Source of the DNA: Plotosus lineatus
Taxonomy: Eukaryota > Chordata > Actinopteri > Siluriformes > Plotosidae
Length of the DNA: 64,000 bases
Direction of reading: 5' to 3'
Assembly (NCBI GenBank): GCA_024760905.1
Contig: CM045739.1
Span: 1,910,001 to 1,974,000, forward strand
Positions 1-10,164 of this stretch are shown here, piece after piece. Every line of letters starts with the position of its first letter. The stretch's first letter is position 1. Both the position numbers and the translations under genes were made by a program. Under the pieces are notes generated by a model. It ran no database searches. It had not been told where the DNA came from and saw only the letters and a list, made by a program, of their open reading frames with translations.

Positions 1-1125
1 ATGGAGATGTGCAGAGTTGTGGCAACTACAGAGAGATAAAGTTGATGAGCCATACGATGAAGTTATGGGAAAGAATACTGGAAGCTAGACTTAGGGCAGA
101 GGTCAGCATTTGTGAACAACAGTTTGGTTTCATGCCCAGAAAGAGCACCACAGATGCAGTGTTTGCCTTGAGGATGTTAATAGAGAAGTACAGAGAAGGT
201 CAGAAGAAGCTGCATTGTGCCTTTGTGGATCTGGAGAAAGCATATGACAGGGTGCCGAGAGAGGAACTGTGGTATTGCATGAGGAAGTCTGGAGTGGCAG
301 AGAAGTATGTTAGAGTGGTGCAGGACATGTATGAGAGATGTAAGACAGTGGTGAGGTATACTGTCAGTGTGACAGAAGAGTTCAAGGTGGAGGTGGGACT
401 GCATCAAGGGTCAGCTGTCAGCCCCTTCTTGTTTGCTATGGTGATGGACAGGCTGACAGACGAGGTTAGAGAAGAATCTCCATGGACTATGATGTATGCA
501 GATGACATTGTGATCTGTAGTGAGAGCAGAGAACAAGTGGAGGAAAATCTAGAGAGGTGGAGGTATGCCCTGGAAAGGAGAGGAATGAAGATTAGCCTCA
601 GTAAGACAGAATAAATGTGTGTGAACGAGAAGGACCCAAGAGGAACGGTGAGCTTACAGGGAGCAGAGATAAAGAAGGTGGAGGATTTTAAGTACTTAGG
701 CTCAACAATCCAGAGCAGTGGAGAGTGTGGAAAAGAGGTGAAGAAGCGTGTGCAGGCAGGTTGGAATGGTTGGAGAAAAGTGTCCGGTGTGATGTGTGAT
801 AGGAGGGTATCGGCAAGAATGAAGGGAAAAGTGTACAAGACGGTGGTGAGGCCAGCGATGTTGTATGGTTTAGAGACAGTGGCCCTGGGGAAAAGACAGG
901 AGGCAGAGCTGGAGGTAGCAGAGATGAAAATGTTGAGGTTCTCTTTGGGAGTAACGAGGATGGATAGGATCAGAAATGAGCACATCAGAGGGACAGCACA
1001 TGCTAGATGTTTTGGAGACAAAGTCAGAGAGGCTAGATTGAGATGGTTTGGACATGTACAGAGGAGGGATAGTGAGTATATTGGTAGTAGGATGCTGAGG
1101 TTGGAACTACCAGGCAGAAGCCCAG
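1..1125 (+). pseudogene. RTE-type LINE fragment, reverse transcriptase to C-terminus
   Basis: The plus strand encodes the reverse transcriptase and C-terminal part of a non-LTR element of RTE type. Landmarks are FVDLEKAYDRVP (palm motif A), GLHQGSAVSPFLF (motif B), YADDIVI (catalytic YADD) and the tail block RWFGHVQRRD. A TAA at 612-614 splits what should be one frame after LSKTE. The 5' part is cut by the window edge, and the 3' end is lost in the (TG)n(GA)n tract at 1126. It lies antisense in the ubxn11 intron. It is a dead copy of the family found again at 12.5, 15.1, 24.3, 26.5 and 53.1 kb. Confidence 0.85.
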
Positions 1126-1161
1126 TGTGTGTGTGTGTGTATGTATGTGTGTGTGTGTGGT

Positions 1162-1240
<79 letters not shown>
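1126..1240. repeat. (TG)n/(GA)n microsatellite
   Basis: Interrupted (TG)n runs directly into (GA)n. On the minus strand this is the (CT)n(CA)n tract starting at the donor of ubxn11 exon 3. A matching (CA)n at 1351-1384 lies on the acceptor side of that exon. Confidence 0.95.
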
Positions 1241-1243
<3 letters not shown>

Positions 1244-1245
<2 letters not shown>

Positions 1246-1344
1246 TCTTGTCGATGTCCAGTGTCTGTGAGGTCACCTTCTGCTCTATCTTAGTGAGTCT
1301 CTTAATCATACTGGACATCAGTTCAGAATCAGTGGGTGGAGACA
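1244..1344 (-). CDS. ubxn11: ubxn11-like coding exon 3 (coiled-coil start)
   Basis: This 101-bp minus-strand exon starts after a (TG)n-TATCAG acceptor and ends at AAG|GTCTCT, where the (GA/CT)n repeat begins. It encodes SPP followed by TDSELMSSMIKRLTKIEQKV and then TSQTLDIDKK. The recalled human UBXN11 segment has the same spaced pattern (DSELM..M...L..LEQQV.AQT.EI..K), which starts the coiled coil before the SEP and UBX domains. The exon is hidden between two microsatellites, and the RTE fragment at 1-1125 lies in the following intron. The remaining exons would lie left of base 1. Confidence 0.72.
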
Positions 1345-1347
1345 CTG

Positions 1348-1386
<39 letters not shown>

Positions 1387-1633
1387 GCATCATTATGACA
1401 CTTCACATTTTTCTCACTTTCCGATTTTTCTTCTTTTACCTTCTTGTGGATTACTTCTGGGTGTCACTTTTGACCTGACCGTGCTGGCGCTCTCTGTGAC
1501 CTCTGACCCTGACCGTCTGGTCAGGAACAGTTCCCTTTGCATAGAGGTTTCATGCTCTTTAATCAGGAGACATGGCATCACTCATGTGAAATACTTGAAA
1601 TGATTTTGGATGAAGTGGAGGAGGGCGGCTCAC

Positions 1634-1671
1634 CTGCATGGCTGGTCTGATGATCTCTTCTTTCACTTTCA
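1634..1671 (-). CDS. ubxn11: ubxn11-like coding exon 2
   Basis: This 38-bp minus-strand exon lies between a T-rich acceptor (poly-T then TTTTTTAG) and a consensus donor (CAG|GTGAGC). It enters with one base and leaves with one base, which joins exon 1 (phase 2) to exon 3 (two leading bases) without a stop. It encodes roughly G-ESERRDHQTSHA-V, a polar, probably disordered linker. In human UBXN11 this part is longer and poorly conserved, so the evidence is splice sites and phase rather than homology. Confidence 0.5.
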
Positions 1672-1771
1672 CTAAAAAACAAAAAAAAAAACATTTCTTA
1701 CAGTCTGGTGTGACGTGTTCGTCTGTGAGTGTCAGTAGGGGTGTGAATATTTTGGCACCCAGAGTTCTCAC

Positions 1772-1833
1772 CCTGGACTCTGTGGGAGAGGAGGTCGTCT
1801 GGCCTTCTTCAGGGTGGACAGCGGAGAAGTCAT
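1772..1833 (-). CDS. ubxn11: ubxn11-like coding exon 1 (start codon exon)
   Basis: This exon reads on the minus strand from an ATG at 1833. It has 20 codons, MTSPLSTLKKARRPPLPQSP, plus two bases, and ends at a strong donor (G|GTGAGAAC, donor from 1771). From memory, human UBXN11 begins in nearly the same pattern (M-S-S-P-L-x-S-L-x-K-x-R-x-x-P-L-P). Phase 2 at its end fits the next exon at 1671. UBXN11 is a UBX-domain protein linked to Rnd GTPases and p97 adaptor biology; that role is family knowledge, not visible here. The start is the only ATG opening this frame before the donor. The assignment rests on recalled homology and phase fit, so it is good but not proven. Confidence 0.7.
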
Positions 1834-2444
1834 TTCACTGATCTATTTACAACAGTTTTAATCTGAATCCAATCATTTACATGTTGAATATTCATATATT
1901 GAAACAAGCTGTGTGCGCGACGAGCCGGCTTCCGACGTGTGTTTGGTCTGTTGTCATTGGTAACGTGTTTCTCTCACATCTGTCCTGCAGGGGGCGACAC
2001 GCAGTCTGTTCTTCACCATTTCCCCATCAGCTCGATTTCAAACTGAATTCGGTGCTCAGTATTCAGGATGTGCTCTTATGAAATCAACAAACTTGTGCAT
2101 CGAGTGCAAATCTTCAATTTCAAGGGTTCAAACATCCCCATTATTCTACTCTCAACTTTCTTGTGACATTTTTACAGATTCCAAACCCCCTGTGTGACGT
2201 CATCACCACTTATCCTCTCATTTATGAACGTACCAATTTAAAACTCGATGTTTAGGTTTTTTTTTTTTTTTTTTTGTCTTTTCTTTACCGCTGTTATTTT
2301 ACTATTTTCTCTTTTTGTTCTGTTTTTGCTTGAACCCCAAGAATTGCTGTGTTCAGTTATATTGTTTTTATATGCAGTGCTTTTTATAATATAAATTTCT
2401 TTGAGGTGCCTTGTGAAAAAAAACACTAAATTACTTGTGTGTGA
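1834..2444. other. ubxn11 upstream region, no gene recognised
   Basis: This stretch lies 5' of the ubxn11 start codon and should hold its 5' UTR or promoter. It is AT-rich, with a poly-T at 2258-2275. I see no conserved coding block, no clear TATA box and no CpG island. Confidence 0.4.
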
Positions 2445-2749
2445 CTCATTCATTCTCTGAACTGCATAATCCTAATTAGGGTCACAGGGAGGCTGGTGCC
2501 CATCTCAGCTGACTCTGGATGAGGGCGGGGTACACCCTGGACAGCTTGCCCGGCCGTCGCTCACACAGCCATTCACACACCCTCACACCTAGAACCCCCT
2601 GTGCATGTGTTTGGACTGTTGGAGGAAACCCACACAAGCACGGGGAAAACGTGCACACTCCACACACAAATGCCCGCACTGGGAATCGAACCCAGAACCT
2701 TCTTGCTGTGAGGTGGGCGTGATAACCGCTGCACCTCCATGCCGCCTGT
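2445..2749 (-). mobile_element. tRNA-derived SINE copy
   Basis: Read on the minus strand it opens GGCGGCATGGAGGTGCAGCG and contains a B-box-like GGGTTCGATTCCC. A GTTTTCCCCGTG...GTGGGTTTCCTCC body follows, then a GGCTGGTGCCC-type tail. The same head and body occur at 26068-26460. It is a SINE-like repeat, not a functional tRNA. Confidence 0.7.
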
Positions 2750-2964
2750 ATGTTTGATATTTAACTGAAATATGATCGACTCTCTTAACTGAGCAAATTG
2801 TGTAGAATTCCTCTGAAGTATAATTCAACATTCACAAATTATGCTGATATCTATAAAATAAAAAAATAAACCATATCCAGAATCTAATCAAATGTGGAAT
2901 TGTATAGTAAAGGAATGTTATTATTCTTCCCCCAGAAAAAAAAAACAAAAACTCACCATTTATC

Positions 2965-3265
2965 ACGTTTCAGGGGCATTCGTGGGCTGGTGATAAGTCA
3001 GGGATTCAAGCCCCACAATCACCAGGTTTTCACTGCTGTACCCCAGTGCGATAATTGGGTTATGAAAGGCCAGCCACGTCTCTCAGTGTCTGTGGTGGGG
3101 GTTCATGTGAACCGTTGCTGACTTTTGTAAAGATGAGCTGCATCGCCGTCAGCTGAAATATGATGGCCTGGCGAGCCTTCCAGGGTGTCCTCGCCCAGAG
3201 TAGGCTAAGATGGGTGCCAGCCTCACCGCAACTCTAATTAGGATTAAGTGGTTCAGAAAATGAAT
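2965..3265 (+). mobile_element. SINE-like remnant
   Basis: It contains a B-box-like GGGATTCAAGCCCCAC near 3000. A tail (ATGGGTGCCAGCCTCACC ... GATTAAGTGGTTCAGAAAAT) follows, and recurs at 61105-61235 and, inverted, at 2445 and 63550. The head is degraded, so this may be two joined fragments. Confidence 0.5.
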
Positions 3266-3424
3266 TAAGATATGATCTTTTTTTTTTTTTTTTTTTTTTT
3301 GTACAATTTCTTGAGATCCCTGCTGTCTTAAAGACATAAAAACCCGTCTTTCCTAAAACACTATAATCAGTGTAACAGATGATTCATTTGATCATCATTA
3401 CATAGTTCTAGTCTTGTGGTGGAA

Positions 3425-3449
<25 letters not shown>

Positions 3450-3455
<6 letters not shown>

Positions 3456-3740
3456 GTGGAGTTGTTGGCATGTTTGCCTCACAGCAGGAAGGTCCTGAGT
3501 TCGAGTCGGGGGTGTCTGTGAGGAGTCTCATTGTCCCCATGCTGAGCTGGGTTTCCTCTGGATTACTTTGATTTCCCCCCACAGTCCAAAAAATGCTCAT
3601 TACGCTGATTGCTTGTGTGTGTGTGTGTGTGTGTGTGTCAATGGTTGTGTGCCCTGAGGTGGTTTGATAGGTTGTTCAGGGTGTACTCAACCTCAGCTGA
3701 GTTTCAACCTCCCCGTGAAGGTTAGAGTTTAACATTAATT
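3450..3740 (+). mobile_element. SINE-like copy with internal (TG)n
   Basis: It shares TTTGCCTCACAGCAGGAAGG and a GAGTTCGAG B-box with the SINE family at 2445 and 26068, then has the GGTGTACTCAACCTC tail region. A (TG)n tract at 3614-3638 has expanded inside it. An (ATG)n trinucleotide run lies just 5' at 3427-3455. Confidence 0.6.
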
Positions 3741-3938
3741 TGATTGGTCGTCCCAGCACTAGGTTTCCGCTGATTCATCCAATCAGATTGAAACCGGAAG
3801 TGTGGGATGTCAGAAACGTGAGAAGGAGATAAATCGAGTATTTCAGGGAACACGAGACTCAATGGCTCCTCATCCTCACGCTCCTCATACGAGGATGTGA
3901 CGTCATCAAGCGGCGCCCATGATCGAGCCGTTGATTTT
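3741..3938 (+). promoter_or_regulatory. atp2c1: probable ATP2C1 promoter / 5' leader
   Basis: This is the stretch before the likely first coding exon. It contains a perfect CRE octamer TGACGTCA at 3898-3905 and a cluster of CpG dinucleotides absent from the flanks. Upstream ATGs occur at 3862 (ends TGA 3900), 3895 (ATG-TGA start-stop) and 3919 (out of frame, ends 3954, overlapping the main start). The transcription start is not visible, so whether the ATGs are uORFs depends on where transcription begins. Confidence 0.45.
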
Positions 3939-3971
3939 ATGCGGAAGATGCTGAAGAAAACAAGGCAGTTG
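3939..3971 (+). CDS. atp2c1: ATP2C1 probable first coding exon
   Basis: ATG plus ten codons (MRKMLKKTRQL) end at a perfect donor TTG|GTGAGT in phase 0, which fits the phase-0 acceptor at 32953. The short basic N-terminus is plausible, since SPCA1 N-termini vary between isoforms. It is chosen for its donor, phase and CRE/CpG context; there is no protein homology to confirm it. The alternative start exon at 20793-20826 could serve instead or as well. Confidence 0.5.
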
Positions 3972-4255
3972 GTGAGTTTTATCGGAGCATTTTAAGTGTG
4001 TGTGTCGTTTCGGTGGCAGAAAATGTTTCTGCTGGAGGTTGAAGGTGGAGTTCCCTGGATCCGGTGGTGTTTAGAGAGAAGAGTTTATGTCACAGAATCT
4101 GTTTACATGATTAAGTTTACTATAAAGATTGTGTCTTGAACACTGTGTCAGTAATAGAACATGGGAATGTTCAGTCAGTGTATCGCTTTAACCTGTCAAC
4201 AGCAGCTAAACCGGCTAACCATGCTAACAGTCCCGATCTGTCTGTCTGCCTTTGT
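3972..4255 (+). other. start of ATP2C1 intron 1
   Basis: This is unique-looking intron sequence after the donor. I recognise no gene, repeat or RNA in it. Confidence 0.4.
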
Positions 4256-4329
4256 ATACGTGTGTATGTATGTGTATGTTATATGTGTGTGTGTGTGTGT
4301 GTGTGGGTGGGTATGTGTGTATGTATGTA

Positions 4330-4376
<47 letters not shown>

Positions 4377-4415
4377 CTGTATGTATGTATATACATATAT
4401 AATATACACATTATT

Positions 4416-4463
<48 letters not shown>

Positions 4464-4531
4464 TTTTCTGAGTAGATCCTTCCGTAGGAGAGTGCTCAAT
4501 ACTTTTTGGTAGAGCAAATAAGAATTATTAC

Positions 4532-4584
<53 letters not shown>

Positions 4585-4592
4585 TGTATGTA
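4256..4592. repeat. (TG)n, (TATG)n and (TA)n microsatellites around a 56-bp core
   Basis: (TG)n/(TATG)n at 4262-4392 and (TA)n at about 4416-4458 are followed by a unique core at 4466-4521 and a second (TA)n at 4538-4575. The core (TTTTCTGAGTAGATCCTTCC ... TTTGGTAGAGCAAATAA) recurs at 13531-13588, again beside (TA)n. Confidence 0.85.
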
Positions 4593-7500
4593 TAGTTCGT
4601 CCTCTCTTAAAGAGAGATGACCATCTTCACTGGTAGTTCATCTTAAGGATCTGGGTGGGTTCGAAGATGGCTGATGAGGCCAATCCTGGCCCGGAAGATT
4701 CTGGCACAGTAAGGGCAAGACAGCGGAGCTGGCACCTGTGCTGGAGGATTGGTGCAATGGGCCTTCCTGGCTGCTAGCTTGGTCTTGGCAATCTTGGTGC
4801 ATTGTTGCTCATACGCTGCTGCTCCCTTGTGGATTGTACTGTGCCATGCTGACCGATCCTGTGCAAGTGTCTCCCACGAGTTGTGATCCACTCCGAAGTC
4901 TTTCATGGAGGCTTTGAGTGTGTCCTTGAAGCATTTCTTCTGGCCTCCATGAGATCGCACTCCAGTCAGCAGCTCTCCGTAGAGGAGGCTTTTGTAATCG
5001 TTCATCAGATGTCCTGATGACGTGACCAGCCCAGCAGAGTTGGGACTTGTGGAGCATGGTGAAGACAGTGGACATTCCTGTTTGTTCGAGAATCTCGGTG
5101 TCGGGCACTTGGTCTTGCCTTTCACTTTCAGCAGTTTGCAAAGAAAGTTGAGATGGAAGCTGTTGAGTTTCTTTGCGTACCTCTGGTAGACCGTCCAGGT
5201 CTCACTGGCATACAGTAGAGTGGTGAGGACAATGGCTCTGTAGACACCCAGCTTCGTTGTGAGTCTCAGGCCCTTGCATTTCCCTACTGATGAGCGCAAC
5301 CGGCCAAAGGCCACACTGGCTTTAGTGATCCTTGCATCAGTCTCCTCATCAATTTGCACACTGCGAGACCACGTGCTGCCAAGGTACATGAACTTGTCCA
5401 CAGCTGCCAGTTTCTGTCCGTTCACAGTCACTGTTGGTTCTTGGTATTGTTTTCCTGGAGCAGGTTGGTCCATCACCTCAGTCTTTGTGTTGCTAATCGT
5501 GAAGCCAAAGTTGAAACAGGCAGTGGAGAACAGGTCCATGGAGTGCTGCATGTCTTCAGGACTACTGGCATTGAGGGCACGGTCATCAGCGAACAGGAAG
5601 TCACGGAGCTTGTCAATGTGGACCTTGGTCTTGGCCTGAAGCCGTCACAAGTTAAACAGCTTTCCGTCTGTTCTGTATCTGATGTTCATGTCTGGATCGA
5701 AGTCCTGGAAGGCTTCTGTCAGCATGGCTGTGAACATCATGCTGAACAGTGTTCAAGCCAGCATGCAGCCTTGTTTTACTCCACTTGTCACTAAGAAGGG
5801 AGTGGACGACTCTCCGTTGTCAAGGACTTGAGCCTGCATGTCGGACGAACCATGGCGATGAGTCTGTCAGGGCATCCAAACTTACTCATGATGCTCCAGA
5901 GACCGTTGCCGTTGATGGTATCGAAGGCTTTCATCAGGTCCACAAAGGTCAACATTCTGCTCCTGGCACTCCTCCTGCAGTCAATGGTTCCACGCTCCTT
6001 TCGGAAGCCGCACTGGCTCTCTGGCAGCAGGCCATTCTCCAGGTGTTCGATGAGGTGGTTCAGGAGGATTCTCGCTGGGATCTTTCCAGCAATGAAGAGA
6101 AGTGATATTCCTCTCTTGTAGTCACATGCCTGTCTGTTTCCTTTCCACTTGTAGAGGTGAACCACAGAAGCATCTTTGAAGTCTTGAGGGACTGCTCCCT
6201 AAGTCCACATGGCCTGAAACAGCTGTGTCATCATCTCGTGCAGTTGTGGCCCAGCATGCTTATAGATTTCGACTGGGATAGCATCAGCTCCTGGAGCTTT
6301 GCCACTGCACAGCTGGTGAATAGCCTTATCTACTTCAAGCAGGGTGGGTGAGTGTCCATCTCGTGGTTGATGTCAACCTGGGGCAGTCGGTTGATCGCTT
6401 CTTCGCTGATTTGGGATGGTTTGTTGAGGACGGCATTGAAGTGCTCTGCCCATCTCTCCAGGATGTGCGATTTCTCAGTGATGAGAGTGGTTCCATCAGC
6501 ACTGTGTAAGGGAGATGAGCTTGCTGGCTAAGGGCCGTATACTGTCTTGACGGACTCATTGAAGCACTTCATGTCTTTCATGTTGGCAAAGCGTTGGATT
6601 TTTTCTGCTTTCTCACTCAACCATGTGTCTTGCAGTTCTCGCAATTTGTTCTGGACTGTGTTGCGAGCGTGACCGAAGGCGGCCTTGTTTGCCGATGACT
6701 TGTCACTGGCATAGTCCCTGTGCAGTCTGTTTTTTTGCCTCCAGCAGCTTGGTGATTTCTTCGTCATTCTCATCGAACCAGTCTTGGTGCTTGCGCTTGA
6801 TGGGACCAAGGGTCTCATGGGCTGCTGCATACACTGTGTCATGGAAGGAGGTCCAGCTGCCTTCTATGTCATCTGTGACCTGGATGTGCTGTGACTGCTC
6901 CTCCATTGTGTCAGTCAACTCGGCACTAGTCGAAGGCTTCTTCAGTTTCGATACGTGGAGTTGCTTTGGTACTGACTTTCCCTGAGGTCGCCGCTTTGGG
7001 ATTTCTGAGCTTTGAGAATTTGAGAATTCTGAGCTTCATCTTGCAGATGATTAGTCTGTGGGCTGTTCAGCAGTCAGCACCACACATGGACTTGGTCACT
7101 CGAACATTCTGCCTGTCCCTTTGCCTGACGATGACGTAGTCTATCAGATGCCAAAGTTTTGAACACTGGTGCATCCAGGACGTCCTATTACTTGCAGGGA
7201 GCCGGAACACTGTGTTGGTGATCAAAAGTTCATGCTCGGCACCGAACTGCAGGAGAAGGAGGCCATTGCTGTTGCAGTTTCCCTTACCATTCTTCCCAAC
7301 TATGTTTTCCCAAGTATGGTGGTCGGTGCCTTCACGGGCGTTAAAGTCTCCGAGTATGATCAGTTTGTCTGACTTTGGGATAGTGGCTGTGAGGGCGTGA
7401 AGATCCTCATAGAATTTGTCTTTGACTCATCAGGGTTAGACAGCATAGGTGCATCGACACTAATGATGGTTGCCTGCTTGCCCCAAAGAGAGGTAGTTTC

Positions 7501-8575
7501 AGGGTAATCAGACGGTCGTTTACACCTTGTGGAAGGCTGCTCAGCTTGCTGACTAGCTCGTTCTTTACTGTGAAACCATATACCATGTTGTTCGTTTTTG
7601 GTTCGCCCACTCCAGAAGAATGTGTAGCAGGTTCCTCCTGATCTGAGCTGTCCTTCCTCAGCAAGGCATGTCTTGCTCAGCGCTGCGATGACCACATTGT
7701 ATCTGCCCAGTTCTTTTCCAACCAGTGCAGTTCTCCTCTGAGGTCTGTTGGCCTGGTCATTGTCCATGAGGGTGTGCATGTTCCATGCACCTAACATGAG
7801 TGGATAAATCTCGATTTTCTTTGTATTATTTACACCACTGTTGTGGAATCCCGCCAACCACGGTCTGCTGGCCAGGGTGAGGTGAGACAGGCAATGTTTG
7901 GGACATCTTTTCTAGTCCGCTCCTCATGCTGTGGAGGTGAGCAGCGCAATTCTAAAGAGGGCTGCTCAGTCACTCAGGGGGCTGCCGAATCCCTCTGCTG
8001 TCTCGGTCCAGAAAAGAGATGACCATATGGCCTGAGCCGCCTGTGTGCAGGTCCGTGGCTATAGCTCCCAGTGTATGCACACCTGCTGCTTTGTGCCTCG
8101 CCCATCGCCACAGGGCTTTGGTGGACGAATAGGGTAGTGAAGATGACTTGAGTGAGGGAGAGTTGCGCAGTGTCATCGTCTGCCTCACTCTGTCTCATCC
8201 TTGCCTATAGGAGTCCGGTGGCAAGACAGAGTCGGGACGATTAGAGATAGGTCAGGATGCAATGGATGGCCAGCAGTGTCTCACTGTGCCCTTGTTGCAC
8301 TCCACAATGCTCTGCTGGATCCGCCTTCCTGCCCATTGGACCAATCCAGTGGGTTCTCTCACGCAGTCCGCTGGGCCCAGTCTTCACATGCATAGGGAGA
8401 CAAGCCTTAAAGTTACCTCCTGTCTTATTGGCATGCTCACAAGACAGATGTGCATGGCCATTGGCTTCTTGAGGAGCTCCTCTGCCCTTTGACAGGTCTT
8501 GCGGGGTGTCCACACACACCCTCTTCACCCAGCAAGCCAGGTGGGGGAGCCGGTTTTGTCGCCGACCACCCGACC
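4593..8575 (-). pseudogene. near full-length degraded LINE with C-terminal zinc finger
   Basis: A non-LTR retrotransposon reads on the minus strand. The 5' leader lies near 8575-7900 and an APE-type endonuclease remnant at about 7857-7360 (LVGKELGRYNVVIAALSKT). The mid-region spans about 6920-6340. Reverse transcriptase follows at about 6165-5560 (FVDLMKAFDTINGNGLW, then a FADD box near 5600). The C-terminal block at 5551-4643 has YLGSTWSR, LLYASETWTVYQR and a C2H2-type finger (CPYC...HLRTH). The frame is broken in many places, so the copy is inactive. In the endonuclease the expected SET/SETR motif reads SKT. It is a different LINE family from the RTE copies in this window, and I do not assign its clade. 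Confidence 0.8.
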
Positions 8576-8637
8576 ATAAAACAGGTAGTACTGGTTTACA
8601 TGTTACCAGTAGCAGGCAGAACTTTATATATAATAAT

Positions 8638-9486
8638 CAGACGCTCCCCGACTTGCGTTCATCCGTTCAAAAAAGTCAAATTTTGAGTTTAGCTGTACCT
8701 ACGTAGTACGCTGATGTAATGACGCTGTGTCCATTGTTTACAAACGAAAGACTGAATGTGCCCCCCCTTCTTCCCAGTTTAGTTATCGTTTAGTATATCG
8801 TTTTATATATCTGTTATATAGCGTGTTACCCTTGTGTTAAGACGTTGTCTCTGTGATCTTTGTGTTTACACTGTTTTTTTGCGGACTTTTGGAACCCGAA
8901 GCAAATATGGTTGGTCAGAAGCGTAAGCCTACTAGCATGGGTGCAAGTCGGCACGGATCGGCGCAATGTACCATGCATACTCAGTTAAGCAAAGAGACTT
9001 GTAAAATGAATGAAAATCCGAATCCAGAAAAGAAAGAGAACTCTCCGCTCTGCTGGGATTCACATCAGTGCAGGCTGTGTTCTAAACGAGTTCAACGGCA
9101 CCCTTATGCACTTGAAAGACCGGAAGTCTGTATAACCCACAGCAAGTACACTACCTTCGCAAGTACACTACTTTCGGTTTTGAGCGCCTCACATATTGTA
9201 AGCGTTGATTGTCTGTTTTAAGATTCATGTAAACTGACTCGGTATAAATAAATGACTTATTTGAAATTAATGTTGATTTTATTTGATATTATTTTACAAT
9301 GTTATGTTCATAATAATTCATTTTAGGGGTGTTTTATGAGATACGGTAATGATATTTATGGCTGTATGGTACAGTATGAGCGTCATATGTCACACGTCAT
9401 ACGTCACTGTAACAACTTGCGTTCACTTTCAACTTGCGTAGTACGTCCGTCCGGAACCAATTAAAAACGTAAGCAGGGAGTGTCTG
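8638..9486 (+). mobile_element. Tigger/pogo-like non-autonomous element, family A copy 1
   Basis: Terminal inverted repeats begin CAGACGCTCCCCGACTTGCG and end ...AACGTAAGCAGGGAGTGTCTG. The inside carries a short frame starting MVGQKRKPTSMG, like the N-terminal MVGQKRK of Tigger/CENP-B-type transposases, but no DDE domain. Other copies are at 27221-28190, 58728-59406 and a fragment at 11724-11835. Confidence 0.7.
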
Positions 9487-9494
9487 TATATACA

Positions 9495-10147
9495 CAGTGG
9501 TACCTCACTTTATGAAAGTCTCACCAAATGAAAAATGCAGGTTATGAAATGCACTTTCGTAAAATTTTTGTCTCTGGATACGAAACAAGTTTCATGTTAC
9601 GAAAGCGCCATCTTAAAAATTCAGATGCGCCATTCAAAGAATGCACGAGCTGCTCTACTATCAATGACGTTCAAACCCCCCGCTGGCCTCCCATTGGCTA
9701 GCAGGGATGACGCAGCCCCCCCCATTGGCTATTATGGAGCGGCAGCAGCCATAATGCTTTGCGTGTAAAGAGTTACTGTTGTTTCATGCTTTATTTCTTG
9801 ACTCAGGCTTTTAACCTTCCATAAACATTTGTAAGATTATAACTCTGCGAAGACATGGTCACCACACGTGCGCGCACGCACGCATGTGATTTCCGGTGTG
9901 AGTAAGAAGTATGTGATATCGCAACGGAATATGTCCAAACCCATCTACCATTGGTACGATATTGAAGCAGAAGGAGGTCTTAAAAGGTATACTGTACTTT
10001 TATAATTTTGAAAGGACTTTGGGGTAGTATTGGGAGCCTTGGAACGAATCAAGCGTTTTACATGTAGTATACGGTTCAATTTACAAAAAATGCAGGTTAC
10101 GAAAAAGGCTCCGGAATGGACTAATTTCGTAAATTGAGGTACCACTG
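9495..10147 (+). mobile_element. Tigger/pogo-like MITE, family B copy 1
   Basis: It starts CAGTGGTACCTCACTTTATG and ends ...TTTCGTAAATTGAGGTACCACTG, a matching inverted repeat. The inside is non-coding, with a repeated CCCATTGGCTA-type motif near 9690-9730. It lies only 8 bp after family A copy 1. A second, inverted copy is at 29559-30268. Confidence 0.7.
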
Positions 10148-10164
10148 TATGTATATGTACAAAA

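Noticed and set aside
404..1393. 329-codon minus-strand frame as one protein
   Set aside because: It joins the antisense of an RTE fragment, microsatellite translation and the real ubxn11 exon; only 1344-1244 is supported.
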